Assembly (NCBI RefSeq): GCF_964021845.1
Contig: NZ_CAXHZC010000001.1
Location: 434,001 to 498,000 of the forward strand
Source: Arcticibacterium sp964021845
Lineage (GTDB): Bacteria > Bacteroidota > Bacteroidia > Cytophagales > Spirosomataceae
DNA length: 64,000 nucleotides
Direction of reading: 5' to 3'
Below are positions 53,419 through 63,097 of the stretch, in pieces. The notes beneath the pieces are model-generated. The model was not told the DNA's origin and ran no database searches. It saw nothing but the letters and a program-made list of their open reading frames with translations. The translations under genes were made by a program, and so were the position numbers. Numbering within the stretch: the stretch's first letter is position 1; the number at the start of each line of letters is the position of its first letter.

Positions 53419-54122
53419 TAAAGCAAGTCTATGTTTTGAGCATTCTTTTAATGCTTACAGGCTTTTCCATTTTCGCACAAAAAGGACATTCCAACTTTTA
53501 TATATCGGCTTCAGGCGGCTTAAACAAAAGCACCGCAAAGTATAAAAACTCGCAGTGGTTTGAAGAGAACTTAAGTTTAAAGCCTGGTGCAGGCAAAGAG
53601 GTACAGTTGGAAATAGGGCAACGTGTGTGTGCTAATTTCTGGCTTGCTGGGGGATATTCCGTCTATTATAATCACTATGCGTTTAATAAGGTAGACCCTT
53701 ATTTGCCTGAATCGGAAGCGGTTTCTTATATTTCCAAAAAAGCAGGTATAGAATTTCATATCAAAGCAAAATATCTATACCCATTTGAGAAGAACTTTGC
53801 CTTTATAAATTATGCACTTATTAGCAATAATGGTATGCACGCACGTACCACGGAATTTGGCAATACCGGAATAATAAGAAGTTTTAGCGAGTATGGCTAT
53901 TTGTTTGAAGCCACTAGGCTGAGAAATGAAGTGGGTTTAGGTATGGGTCATTACTTCGGCAAAAAGCAACGTTTTGCTCTTCAGCTGGAGGGTACATATT
54001 CCTGTTTCTTAGATTATCGTAAGTCTGAAATTATTGATAAAATGAATGTCAAGAGCTTTGCTGCAGGCCTCTCTATACTTTATTTCTTTAAACCCATTGA
54101 ATTTAGTAAGGGGGAAGGATAA
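53415..54122 (+). CDS. Outer-membrane beta-barrel protein
   Basis: 235 aa. Signal peptide ends near IFAQ (about 22). Barrel-type strands such as FYISASGGLNKSTAKY, LWLAGGYSVYYNHYAF, EVGLGMGHYFGKKQRFALQLEG and FAAGLSILYFF. Translation is coupled to the upstream lipoprotein, suggesting a surface complex. No further family assignment. Confidence 0.6.
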   Translation: MIKQVYVLSILLMLTGFSIFAQKGHSNFYISASGGLNKSTAKYKNSQWFEENLSLKPGAGKEVQLEIGQRVCANFWLAGGYSVYYNHYAFNKVDPYLPESEAVSYISKKAGIEFHIKAKYLYPFEKNFAFINYALISNNGMHARTTEFGNTGIIRSFSEYGYLFEATRLRNEVGLGMGHYFGKKQRFALQLEGTYSCFLDYRKSEIIDKMNVKSFAAGLSILYFFKPIEFSKGEG

Positions 54123-54133
54123 TGAGCTTAATT

Positions 54134-54454
54134 TTAACTCTTTAAGTTGTTCAAGATTACTTTTAAAGCTGCCTTAGCTTCTTTTATTACAGGTAGAAAT
54201 GGCCAAATATGTGGCATATTTTCACCTATTATTACTTCTATATTGACATTTGCTTTCTTCAACTTTTGAGTAAATAATTTTTGGTCGGGGTAGGTGATAT
54301 CATTTGTTGCTAAAAACAGAATGGTCTTCGGGAAGTGGTCAAAGCTTCCGTTAATAGGAGAAATCATTTCATGGCTTAAATCATCATTCTTAGCACACAT
54401 TTTCTTGGCACATTTTACACCAATTTTAGATAACATAGGGTCTGTTTTATCTTT
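54134..54454 (-). pseudogene. C-terminal fragment of an alpha/beta hydrolase (fold-3 type)
   Basis: The minus-strand frame reads DKTDPMLSKIGVKC, then ISPINGSFDHFPKTILFL, NDITYPDQKLFTQKL and GENMPHIWPFLP, the C-terminal third of alpha/beta hydrolase-3 esterases: SP-x-GS loop, catalytic Asp strand, and catalytic His in MPHIWP. The N-terminal nucleophile half is missing. Its sequence runs into a TonB-receptor fragment on the other strand near 54440, so the gene was cut by a rearrangement. Confidence 0.6.
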
Positions 54455-55359
54455 TTCTTATCCTTTCTCGGACCAAGTTCGTTTTAATGCGGCTTGGGGT
54501 TCTTATTATAAGTTACCTATTTACACTGTTTTGGGCTTTAAAAACGATGAAGGGGATTTTGCCAACATTGATAATGAATACATAAATACCATTCATTATG
54601 CTGCTGGTTTTGAGTACCTACCAAAGGCAGATTTACGTTTTACTGCAGAGGGCTTCTATAAAGATTATTCCAACTATCCTGTCTCTGCTTTTGAAAACAT
54701 TTCACTGGCTAATTTAGGCGGTGGTTTTGGTGCCATTGGTAATGAGAAAGTGACTTCGGTAGGAGGTAGGAGGTGGGAGAGCTTATGGTTTAGAGTTTTT
54801 CATGCAAAAGAAACTAACCAAGAAACAGTTTTTAACTTTTTCATATACCTATGTTAGAAGCCTTTTTGATGGTTTTGAAACAGAGCTTTTCCCGTCGTCA
54901 TGGGATAACAAACATTTGCTTTCATTCATCTATGGTTTAAAGTTTAAAAATAATTGGGAACTTGGCGTTAAGCATCGTTTTGCTGGTGGTAGCCCATATT
55001 CGTCTTTTGATTTAGAAGCTTCGCAAAGAAACTACCTAAGCATCGGAAGTGGAATCTTTGACAATTCACAGTTGAATTCTATTCGATTAAAGGCATTCAA
55101 CCAAATGGATATTCGAATTGATAAACAATTAAATTTTAAGAATTGGTCTTTAGACCTTTTCTTAGATGTCCAAAATGTTTTTGCAGCCAAAAATCAATCC
55201 GTACCTAATTTTACTTTTCAAAGAAATGCGGACAATACAGACTTTGCAACAACAGAGGGTTTGAGCCTGATGCAAGATGGAAGTAATGCCAATCCACTTA
55301 TTTTGAATGAACCAAGTGGTCAGCCAACTCCAAGTATTGGAATTATAGTGGAGTTTTAA
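54437..55359 (+). pseudogene. C-terminal fragment of a TonB-dependent receptor, frameshifted
   Basis: Barrel strands of a TonB-dependent receptor from about residue 600 of a typical protein onward: FSDQVRFNAAWGSYYKLP, TIHYAAGFEYLPKADLRFTA, then in another frame GRAYGLEFFMQKKL, FLTFSYTYVRSLF, LSFIYGLKFKNNWELGVKHR, FNQMDIRIDKQLNFKNWSL, and the C-terminus SIGIIVEF ending in Phe. The two frames are joined at a 7-bp tandem duplication (54759-54772). Removing one unit restores a continuous frame through SVGGGRAYGLEFF. The plug domain and N-terminus are absent. Confidence 0.8.
54759..54779 (+). repeat. 7-bp tandem duplication causing the receptor frameshift
   Basis: GTAGGAG GTAGGAG followed by the near copy GTGGGAG. 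Two identical units at 54759-54765 and 54766-54772 shift the TonB-receptor reading frame by one base. Confidence 0.75.
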
Positions 55360-55406
55360 GAGAGTGTAGAGGAGTACGCTAGCATGTAAATAAGCAAGTG
55401 GCTATT

Positions 55407-55889
55407 TTAATTATTATGTAAGGTTTCGAAAGCTATTTTCCATGAATCGTCAGCTTGTCTTCTCCAAGCAATTATATAGGTTCCCACGTTTTTTATAGTG
55501 TCATTTGTTTCCTTATTAATGAAAATTTCATTGAAGCTATTATAAGAAATCGCCATGTCTTCAGATTCAATAATGGATGGCTCGCCTCTGTCAATAAGTT
55601 TGACGTCATATTTTTTATAAATATTTTCCCATTGCTTTTTTAGGGAGTCTCTTTTTGTCAATTGAATAGGTGTTTCAGGATAAATAGCGGTATACTCATC
55701 CTCGTAAAAATCTATCCAATCATACTCAAACTTTTCATAGACTTGATAAAGACTGTCAACATGGTTTCTAATCATGTTTTTGAGTTCTCCGGACGATGTT
55801 TTAGAGACTTCTTTTGACTGTTCTTTAATTTGGCATCCAATGGTGAAAGAAAAGGTTATGGCCAGAAGTAGGAGAGGTGTGTGTTTCAT
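55407..55889 (-). CDS. NTF2/SnoaL-like lipoprotein
   Basis: 160 aa. Lipobox FTIGC (Cys about 19). An NTF2-like cone fold (DUF4440/SnoaL-like) is suggested by helix DSLYQVYEKFEYDWIDFY, ENIYKKYDVKLID, MAISYNSFNEIF, TYIIAWRRQADDSWKIAFE. Function unknown; members bind small hydrophobic ligands or act as minor enzymes. Single gene. Confidence 0.6.
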   Translation of the reverse strand: MKHTPLLLLAITFSFTIGCQIKEQSKEVSKTSSGELKNMIRNHVDSLYQVYEKFEYDWIDFYEDEYTAIYPETPIQLTKRDSLKKQWENIYKKYDVKLIDRGEPSIIESEDMAISYNSFNEIFINKETNDTIKNVGTYIIAWRRQADDSWKIAFETLHNN

Positions 55890-56033
55890 GTTTGGTTATC
55901 TAAAATAAGCTTAACTAATTGATAAAGAATATGGTATATATATATCTAAATTAAATATTTTTTGATGAAATCGAAAGTTATGCCCCAATAATTTAGACCT
56001 GTGATAAAACTTAGACTGCGGTATTTTGTACAT

Positions 56034-56073
56034 AAAAAAAGGCTGTAAGAGGTATTTAACCTGATACAGCCTT
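56034..56073 (-). terminator. Terminator of fabV
   Basis: AAGGCTGTA / TACAGCCTT stem with an inner AGGT / ACCT pair (56039-56073), followed on the minus strand by seven T residues, 33 bases after the fabV stop. Confidence 0.8.
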
Positions 56074-56105
56074 AAGCTAGAGATTCATTACATGAATCTC
56101 AAATG

Positions 56106-57293
56106 TTATTGTAATCCTGGAATATCCACCATTTCGTTTGCATCTAACTCATAGTCAACGCCATCGCAATGGAAACCGAAGAGATTGAAAAATTCAGTTT
56201 TATAACCTTCTAAATCTCCTATGCTTGGAAGACTTTCCGTGGTAGCTTCTTTCCATAAAGCTGCTACTTTTTCCTGAATGTCATCACGCATTTCCCAATC
56301 GTCAATTCGGATTCTACCTTTTGAATCTAAAGGAGTATCATTAAGAAATAATCTCTCAGCATATAAACGGTGAATTTGTTCTATACAACCTTCATGTACA
56401 TCATTCTCTTTCATTACTTTATAGAGCAAAGAAATGTATAGTGGAATAACCGGAATGGCTGAACTTGACTGTGTTACCAATGCCTTATTTACAGAAACGT
56501 AGGCTTTTCCATTAATAGCTTTTAAAGCATCTGTGATACTAAAAGCAGTTTTTTCAAGATGCTCTTTAGCCTGCCCTATAGTACCTTTTCTATATACCGC
56601 TTCCGTAAGTTTAGGTCCAATATAAGAGTAAGCTACGGTCTTAAAATCAGAAGAAAGTAAGTTTTCTTTCATCAAAGCGTTTACCCACATTTCCCAATCT
56701 TCGCCACCCATAACGGCCACCGTATTTTCTATATCGTCACCAGTAGATGGTTCAATGGTGATTTCTTTTACCTCACCTGTATGAAAGTCTACAGTTTTAT
56801 TAGTGTAGCTTCCACCTATTGGTTTCAGGGTAGATTTATGTCTAACACCTGTGGTAGGATGCGTTCTTACAGGAGAAGCTAGGCTATAAATCAATAAGTC
56901 AATTTGACCAAGGTCTTCTTTTATTAAGTCTATGGTCTGCTGTTTTACTTCATTAGAAAACGCATCACCGTTTATACTCTTAGCATAAATCCCTTCTTTG
57001 TGAGCTGCAGTTTCAAGTGCTGCGGTGTTATACCAACCAGAAGATGCTGTTTTACCTTCGGCAGGAGGTTTTTCAAAATATACTCCGATGGTAGAGGCAT
57101 CTGAGCCAAAGGCACTAGCGATTCTTGAAGCTATACCAAAACCGGTAGATGCTCCAATTACCAATACTTTTTTGGCACCTTCTATTTTGCCTTTTGATTT
57201 TATATAATCAATCTGGTCTAATACATTTTTTTCACATCCTTTAGGGTGAGATGTGATGCAGATAAATCCACGGGTTCTAGGTTCTATTATCAT
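56106..57293 (-). CDS. fabV: Enoyl-ACP/trans-2-enoyl-CoA reductase FabV
   Basis: 395 aa. FabV-type SDR: NAD loop GASTGFG (47-53), LLIYSLASPVRTHP, and the catalytic pair Tyr234-x8-Lys243 in SYIGPKLTEAVYRKGTIG-QAK. The wider Tyr-Lys spacing separates FabV from FabI. It reduces the last double bond in each fatty-acid elongation round with NADH. FabV enzymes often tolerate triclosan. Alone between GH115 and its own terminator. Confidence 0.95.
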   Translation of the reverse strand: MIIEPRTRGFICITSHPKGCEKNVLDQIDYIKSKGKIEGAKKVLVIGASTGFGIASRIASAFGSDASTIGVYFEKPPAEGKTASSGWYNTAALETAAHKEGIYAKSINGDAFSNEVKQQTIDLIKEDLGQIDLLIYSLASPVRTHPTTGVRHKSTLKPIGGSYTNKTVDFHTGEVKEITIEPSTGDDIENTVAVMGGEDWEMWVNALMKENLLSSDFKTVAYSYIGPKLTEAVYRKGTIGQAKEHLEKTAFSITDALKAINGKAYVSVNKALVTQSSSAIPVIPLYISLLYKVMKENDVHEGCIEQIHRLYAERLFLNDTPLDSKGRIRIDDWEMRDDIQEKVAALWKEATTESLPSIGDLEGYKTEFFNLFGFHCDGVDYELDANEMVDIPGLQ

Positions 57294-57464
57294 TTAAATC
57301 GTCTTTTTTATATTGTGTCAATGAGTCGAGTTCGTTTATAGCTCCAAATATCGGTGATTTTAATTTAAATGATTCCCATTTTTAAACCTTAGCCACCTTT
57401 TAGGCTCACAGGCTTTAGGTTGTTCTAAAGAAATCAAAATTACTTTTGGGAGCATAGCTATGCT

Positions 57465-59906
57465 TTATTTAACTATCTCATAGAATTCTTGATGATTTTC
57501 TGGGCTTATGGCCAATTGGTCTAATACTATTCCTGGCTGATTGACGGATACCTTTATGGTTTGTTTTCCTGCTTTGTCAATCACAATCGGGTAGGTGATA
57601 GAACCAAAATTCCTTAGTACATTTTCTTTCCAAGATTCACTTCTTCCTTTGGTGTTTATTTCATAGGCTTTGGCTTCACTATCATTTACAGATAGCCAAA
57701 TCTTATGGTCAAAATTGTTAGCATGGGTAGGTAAGAAACGAAGCTCCACCTGATAAGTACCCGTTTTTTCAATGTTGAAATTATAACTCAAAGAAGGCTT
57801 TTCAGTATTGAATACGTGATTTTCAAAAGGGAATAAAGTTACACTTGCGTTGCTATAACCTAATCCTTCAATGACCTTCCACTCATAGTTTTCAGCACCT
57901 TCGGCTTCTGAAAATTCACTAGCTTGAATGAATTTTGGGCTGTGTAGTTCAGTTTTATTTTCTACGGAGACGGTAGTATCTGCTAAATGATAGTCTGGCA
58001 TATTGTAAACAGCTAGTTCACGTGGATTCATTGACATCATTCCGTCCCACTTGCCACCACTAATGGTCTTATTATACGTAGCTGTTGAACTCACTATAGC
58101 GTCATAGGCTTCTTGCGATTTTTTGGCCAATGCTTTTTTCTCAGTAGCATCTGTGCTCAAAAATGATTGCTGAGCATAAAGAAATTTCTCATTCATGAGA
58201 GCCGCACCTTTGATAGGGTATTCTACCAGTTGGAAGAAGGCATCCAAGCGTTCTTTTGAGATGTTAACCTTTATTTCTTCTACTTTTTTCACCAGTTCCG
58301 CATAAGCATCTAGTCTTCTTTGAGCTTCTTCTGGGCTAAACTCCGTCATTTTAGTGGAGGTTTTTGGTTCAGTTCTACTCCAACCCATATATTCTGGCTT
58401 TCTCAAAAAAGCTAAACGGTAATATTCTTCATACACATCCGCAATCTCCTGAGCTTTATCTTTACCAAACTCTCTGTGATTCCAATCCACTAAATGCTTT
58501 TTGATGGAAGATTCATTGATGCTGTTGACATCCCAAGCCAAATCAAGGAAAAACTCCATGTTGTATTCTCCTGGTTTGATGTCGCCTACATTCGCTATCC
58601 ATATTTTATTAGCTCCATTTTGATAGGCTCTAGACATTTCATACCATGTTAAGCCTGGCTGAGAACTTGAGAGCCACAGATGGTCATGTGGCCTTCCCCA
58701 GTAGCTTAGGTGATAATATACACCGCTACCACCTTTTCGCTGTCTTTCATCTTTATTGCTCAATCTTCTGATATAACCGTAATTATCGTCGGTCCAAATT
58801 AGCGTAACATCGTCAGGTACTTTCAAACCATTGTTATAAAGGTCTAGTACTTCTTTGTAAATTGTGAAAACCTGTGGTATCTCTTCTATCGGTTTGTCTA
58901 TAGTTTTGGTGAGCATTTCACGTTGGTCTTGAATGATGTTTTCTAACAGTGCTACCTTTTCTTCTTGTGTCGCATTTCCCTGCATGCCAGAGTCATGAAT
59001 TCCACGCATTCCCATGCTTATGACATTGTTCCCGTTTTTTGTTTCAAAAATTCGTTTTTGCCAATACTCTTTTACTTTCTCTTTGTTGGTGAAATAATTA
59101 AAGTCGCCATAAATTTCGTGGTCCCATTCGTCCACATTGTTTCTTAGCATGGGTTCAGCATGCGAAGTTCCTATAGCTATCTGATATTTTTCTGCCATGG
59201 CTCGGTTACCTTCAATGGTAAAAAATGCCTTGGTTGATGGGTGCATGGCAGGCCAAATGGTATTTGCCTTTAGTCGTAACAAGAGTTGAAATATTTTCTC
59301 GTAGGTTTTAGGACCTATGTCACCAGTTTCTGGTTCAAACGTTTTAGCTGCCCAAGGTTGCAAAGCCCAATCTTCATCGTTTAAAAAGATACCACGATAT
59401 TGCACCGAAGGGCTGTCAATAATTCCATTCTCAGGTAGAGCTAATGTTACTGAACCCGTGTTTTCAGGATGAACATCTGCCCACCATTTCCAAGGTGAAA
59501 TTCCAATTTTTTCAGCTACATCAAACACACCATATACCGTACCTCTAATGTCGCTACCAACTATAAAAAGGTTGTCTTGGTCTTTCTTAATGATGAATTT
59601 TTCCCATGCATTGTTTAAATCTGTGTCAAAGTTATCCTCTAAACTCTGTATCAATTCATTATTAAACTGTCCTATGTAAATTCCTTTGTTTTCAGGTAGG
59701 ATTTTATCAACGTAGTTCACCGGAATTTCTCTACCAATTATTTTTTCTAGGTCTTTGGCAATGTCATTTGCAGCCCATTTTATTAGTTCATCCGCGTTTG
59801 AATCAACATAAATATTGGCATTCGATGAATCTTGATTGATGGTAAAGTTTTTCGATTGACATGATGCCAAAAGTGCACTTATCAGCAGTATAAAGTATTT
59901 GTTCAT
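57465..59906 (-). CDS. Glycoside hydrolase family 115, xylan alpha-glucuronidase
   Basis: 813 aa. Lipobox LLASC (Cys about 16). GH115 landmarks: YGVFDVAEKIGISPWKWWAD, QYRGIFLNDEDW, RLKANTIWPAMHPSTKAF, GTSHAEPMLRNN, SMGMRGIHDSGM, IWTDDNYGYIRRLSN, SGVYYHLSYWGRPHDHLWL, and a C-terminal beta domain (about 640-813). These enzymes remove (4-O-methyl)glucuronic acid side groups from xylan. It lies 74 bases after GH28 on the same strand. Confidence 0.9.
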   Translation of the reverse strand: MNKYFILLISALLASCQSKNFTINQDSSNANIYVDSNADELIKWAANDIAKDLEKIIGREIPVNYVDKILPENKGIYIGQFNNELIQSLEDNFDTDLNNAWEKFIIKKDQDNLFIVGSDIRGTVYGVFDVAEKIGISPWKWWADVHPENTGSVTLALPENGIIDSPSVQYRGIFLNDEDWALQPWAAKTFEPETGDIGPKTYEKIFQLLLRLKANTIWPAMHPSTKAFFTIEGNRAMAEKYQIAIGTSHAEPMLRNNVDEWDHEIYGDFNYFTNKEKVKEYWQKRIFETKNGNNVISMGMRGIHDSGMQGNATQEEKVALLENIIQDQREMLTKTIDKPIEEIPQVFTIYKEVLDLYNNGLKVPDDVTLIWTDDNYGYIRRLSNKDERQRKGGSGVYYHLSYWGRPHDHLWLSSSQPGLTWYEMSRAYQNGANKIWIANVGDIKPGEYNMEFFLDLAWDVNSINESSIKKHLVDWNHREFGKDKAQEIADVYEEYYRLAFLRKPEYMGWSRTEPKTSTKMTEFSPEEAQRRLDAYAELVKKVEEIKVNISKERLDAFFQLVEYPIKGAALMNEKFLYAQQSFLSTDATEKKALAKKSQEAYDAIVSSTATYNKTISGGKWDGMMSMNPRELAVYNMPDYHLADTTVSVENKTELHSPKFIQASEFSEAEGAENYEWKVIEGLGYSNASVTLFPFENHVFNTEKPSLSYNFNIEKTGTYQVELRFLPTHANNFDHKIWLSVNDSEAKAYEINTKGRSESWKENVLRNFGSITYPIVIDKAGKQTIKVSVNQPGIVLDQLAISPENHQEFYEIVK

Positions 59907-59980
59907 TTCTTGTTAAAGTTTATTTAAGGCTCTAGATAAAGTCTTTTAATTGGTTCATACTAGCAATTTGATGGGGAAGC

Positions 59981-61540
59981 TTAGTCCATCACTCGCACCT
60001 GTTTGTTGTTTTCAGCATTGGTTTTAAAGGCAGTAACATCTTTTAAAACAATCTGACGGTGATTCAAACTTTCAGGGAAATTGACATTATCTAAGTCAAT
60101 GCTTTTTACATCATCAAAAACTAGGGCAGGTCTGAAGTCATAATCGTCTAATTTTAGACCTACGTTTTTCATTTGAATGCCCTTGGCATGGCGAACGTAA
60201 AAAGCCCAAGATGGTAATTCTGGAAACATGGTGAATTCCGGATAGCCCCTAATTTCTTCAGGAACGTCTTTTAATCTACTTAGTGGTATATATGCTTGTC
60301 CTTTGTTGGCTCTGCCGGGTGAGGTTATTTCAATGTTTTCAAGCACCACGTTTTCTACATTGTGTCCTGGAATTCCCGTGATAGAAGCCGGGTAGGGGTT
60401 ATGATGCTGACTAGGCTCTCTTGCTCGTATGTCATAGTTGATGTCAGGTCGCCCCAGCGGAACCTGCACTTTAATATTTTTCATGTGCACGTTTCTGATA
60501 GTTCCAGGTTGTTTTCCATCACGATGCCCTAATCTGATGAAAATGGAGTTTCCCGTGTTTTTGGCTACTACGTTTGACACTTTAATGTTTTCAATGATTC
60601 CTCCATCTACAGATTCAAGAGCGATGGCAGAGCGATATGTATCAAAAACTTGAATGTTTTCTATGGTGACATTTTTGAAGCCTCCGTAAGACGCCGTTCC
60701 AAATTTTATGGCACTGGCTCCAGAACGTATGGTGCAGTTGGCAATATAAACTGATTCATTGGCGTAGCCTATGTAATACGATTTAAGGCAAATACCATCA
60801 TCTGCTGAGTTGACATCACAGTTGGTGATTTTTACATTTTTAGAATCAGTTATATCCATGCCGTCATTATTCCAATAGGCACGGTTATAAATAGTTAAAC
60901 CGTCTAATTCTAAGTTAGTACAAAGCTCAAATGAAAGTCCCCAACAAGCGGAGTTTCTGAAGTTAGCTTGTGTAAGGCTTACATTTTTACAGGTAGAAAA
61001 ACGAAGAAGTTTAGGCCTCATTTTTTCGTTCGGTCTGTTTGACCTTGTGGAGTAATCTGGGTCTATTACAATTCCTGCGTGATGAAGACTATCAACATGT
61101 AATGCAAGTTCTCTGCCTTGGCCATCTATAGTCCCAGTTCCTGAAATTGAAATGTTACTGGCTTTGTAAGCCACTATAAGGGCTAATTGTGAATTGTCGT
61201 CTTTTTTCGGACTCTCTGGTCTGCCTTTCATTTCAAGGCTTCTATAATGCCCAGGAACAGTGCTGCCTAAGATGGTGGCATCTTTTTGAAGGTGAAGATC
61301 TACATTGCTTTTAAGCTCAATAGTTCCGGTTAGGTATTTGCCTTTCGGCACAATTAAAATGCCGCCGCCATTTGCAAAGGTAGCGTCAATGGCTTTTTGC
61401 AGGGCTTCTGTGTTTAGCGTTTTTCCATCGCCTATGGCACCATAATTAGTGATCAGGTTTTCTTGGGCGTAAGAATTTCGGCTGCTCAAGCCAATTAGTA
61501 TAAGCGTAGTAAGTAGGAGTAGTTTTTTCTTCAAAATCAT
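59981..61540 (-). CDS. Glycoside hydrolase family 28 (polygalacturonase-type)
   Basis: 519 aa. Signal peptide 1-25 (NSYAQ). Right-handed beta-helix GH28: N-terminal ITNYGAIGDGKTLNTEALQKA, then WNNDGMDITDSKNVKITNC, VNSADDGICLKS with the catalytic Asp residues, and RSGASAIKFGT in place of the usual GH...SIGS. The His in that loop is not evident, which may shift substrate (rhamnogalacturonan, xylogalacturonan or other). Located in the periplasm or outside. Operon-like with GH115 downstream. Confidence 0.85.
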   Translation of the reverse strand: MILKKKLLLLTTLILIGLSSRNSYAQENLITNYGAIGDGKTLNTEALQKAIDATFANGGGILIVPKGKYLTGTIELKSNVDLHLQKDATILGSTVPGHYRSLEMKGRPESPKKDDNSQLALIVAYKASNISISGTGTIDGQGRELALHVDSLHHAGIVIDPDYSTRSNRPNEKMRPKLLRFSTCKNVSLTQANFRNSACWGLSFELCTNLELDGLTIYNRAYWNNDGMDITDSKNVKITNCDVNSADDGICLKSYYIGYANESVYIANCTIRSGASAIKFGTASYGGFKNVTIENIQVFDTYRSAIALESVDGGIIENIKVSNVVAKNTGNSIFIRLGHRDGKQPGTIRNVHMKNIKVQVPLGRPDINYDIRAREPSQHHNPYPASITGIPGHNVENVVLENIEITSPGRANKGQAYIPLSRLKDVPEEIRGYPEFTMFPELPSWAFYVRHAKGIQMKNVGLKLDDYDFRPALVFDDVKSIDLDNVNFPESLNHRQIVLKDVTAFKTNAENNKQVRVMD

Positions 61541-61804
61541 TTAAAAATAGATTCTCAATCACACATCATTTGATGCGTAGCAAAAATAGTCCACAAGATA
61601 TAATCAAAAGTTTGAATAGCCTTAATGGAAGGGTTTAAATCGGTGTTATTCGTGTAAAGTCTGTGAAATTTGTTTGCTATTTGACCGTATGTTAATGGGC
61701 TATTGGAATAAATCCCCACTCATCTGCTAAAATATCCCACCTATATAAAGCCCTATCTATTTTTCCTTGTTTTTTCTAAATTGCTTTGGCAAAAACAAAA
61801 TAAT
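61541..61804. other. Divergent intergenic region between GH28 and Gfo/Idh
   Basis: No ORF. It must hold promoters for both directions. No perfect TAnnTTTG was found on either strand. A T-rich run near 61755-61770 precedes the Gfo/Idh start. Confidence 0.35.
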
Positions 61805-62902
61805 ATGACGGAAAACAGACGCTCCTTTGTTAAGAAAATGGCCGTGGGCTCTATGATGGTTCCATTTGGGATTTCTCATAATTTTAAGCCTGAACCTTAT
61901 AAAAAGTTACGTGTGGCTCTAGTAGGTTTAGGCCGATATGCCAATTATTTGGCTGAAGGAATAGCAGTGTCAAAACATTGTGAAGTGGCTGGAATAGTTA
62001 CTGGAACGCCGTCCAAGATTCCTGTGTGGCGAAAGAAATACCAAATTTCAGCGGACTCGGTTTATAATTATGAAACCTTTGATAACATCGTGAATAATGA
62101 GGGTATTGACGCCATTTATATTGTTTTGCCGAATGGCATGCATAAAGAATATGCTATACGAGCGGCCAAAGCTGGTAAGCATGTGATAGTGGAGAAACCT
62201 ATGGCTATTACAGCCAAAGAATGCGAAGGAATTATTGCTGCCTGTAAAGAGAATAATGTGGAATTAGCGGTAGGCTATCGCTTGCATTTTGAGCCATATA
62301 ATATGGAAATGATGCGACTAGGCAAAGAGAAAGTTTATGGTGAGGTTCGTCATGTGCAAGCGGCTCTGGGCTATAATATTAGCAATATAGATTTAAGTGA
62401 TTGGCATTTAAATGCAAAGCTTTCAGGCGGCGGCTGTCTTCAAAACTTAGGTGTTTATTGTATACAAGGGGCAAGGTATATTATAGGTGAAGAACCTATT
62501 TCAGTAACGGCACAGTTTGGCCCTGTTATTCATAAAGATGTCTATAAGGAGGTAGAAGAGTCTATTCATTGGCAAATGGAATTTCCGAGCGGAGCGGTGG
62601 CTACCTGCACGGCTAGTTCAGCATCATCTATGGATAGACTTTTGGCTTCGGCAGATAAAGGGATTTTTGAATTAAGTCCGGCTATTAGTTATGGACCTTT
62701 TGTTGGCAAGACGAGCGATGGTGTTTTTGAATTTCCGACGACAAATCAGCAGCAAGTTCAAATGGATGAAATGGCTAAGTTTCTTTTAAATAACAAACCA
62801 TTTCCAGACCATATTAGTGGTTTGGAAGGTCTGAAAGATTTGAAAGTGATAGATGCAGTTTATGAAGCGGCCAAAACCGGAGAAAGAGTTTTGGTGGGCT
62901 AA
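61805..62902 (+). CDS. Tat-exported Gfo/Idh/MocA family oxidoreductase
   Basis: 365 aa from the ATG at 61805 (MTENRRSFVKKM). The start with NRRSFVKKMAVGSMMVPFG is a twin-arginine signal, so it is exported folded with its NAD(P). Rossmann loop VGLGRYANYLAEGI, the conserved EKPMAITAKECE, and DWHLNAKLSGGGCLQNLGVYCIQGARY of the C-terminal domain are all present. It resembles glucose-fructose oxidoreductase-like enzymes. The sugar is unknown. Divergent from GH28 and GH115, which suggests sugar processing in the same pathway. Confidence 0.85.
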   Translation: MTENRRSFVKKMAVGSMMVPFGISHNFKPEPYKKLRVALVGLGRYANYLAEGIAVSKHCEVAGIVTGTPSKIPVWRKKYQISADSVYNYETFDNIVNNEGIDAIYIVLPNGMHKEYAIRAAKAGKHVIVEKPMAITAKECEGIIAACKENNVELAVGYRLHFEPYNMEMMRLGKEKVYGEVRHVQAALGYNISNIDLSDWHLNAKLSGGGCLQNLGVYCIQGARYIIGEEPISVTAQFGPVIHKDVYKEVEESIHWQMEFPSGAVATCTASSASSMDRLLASADKGIFELSPAISYGPFVGKTSDGVFEFPTTNQQQVQMDEMAKFLLNNKPFPDHISGLEGLKDLKVIDAVYEAAKTGERVLVG

Positions 62903-63040
62903 GTTTTTTGAAGTTACTCATCTAGGTTTTCCGCCAAAGGTTGATAAATTCAGTTTTGCAGGAGTGCCTGTCCGCTTTGGGTTGGTTTGTCAGCCGATTG
63001 CTAATATCTGAATAGTTGTTAAACCTGCGGTTTACGATAA

Positions 63041-63069
63041 CCACACCGAAGTTACAAGTTTTAGTGTGG
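63041..63069. repeat. Palindromic repeat with CCACACCGAAGTT core, copy B
   Basis: CCACAC / GTGTGG close a 17-base loop, sharing the block CCACACCGAAGTT with 37157. It is 29 bases after the UspA-like gene stop on its strand and could act as its terminator, but no T run follows. Confidence 0.4.
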
Positions 63070-63097
63070 GGCTAAATTGTATTTCCAAAGTGGTGAC

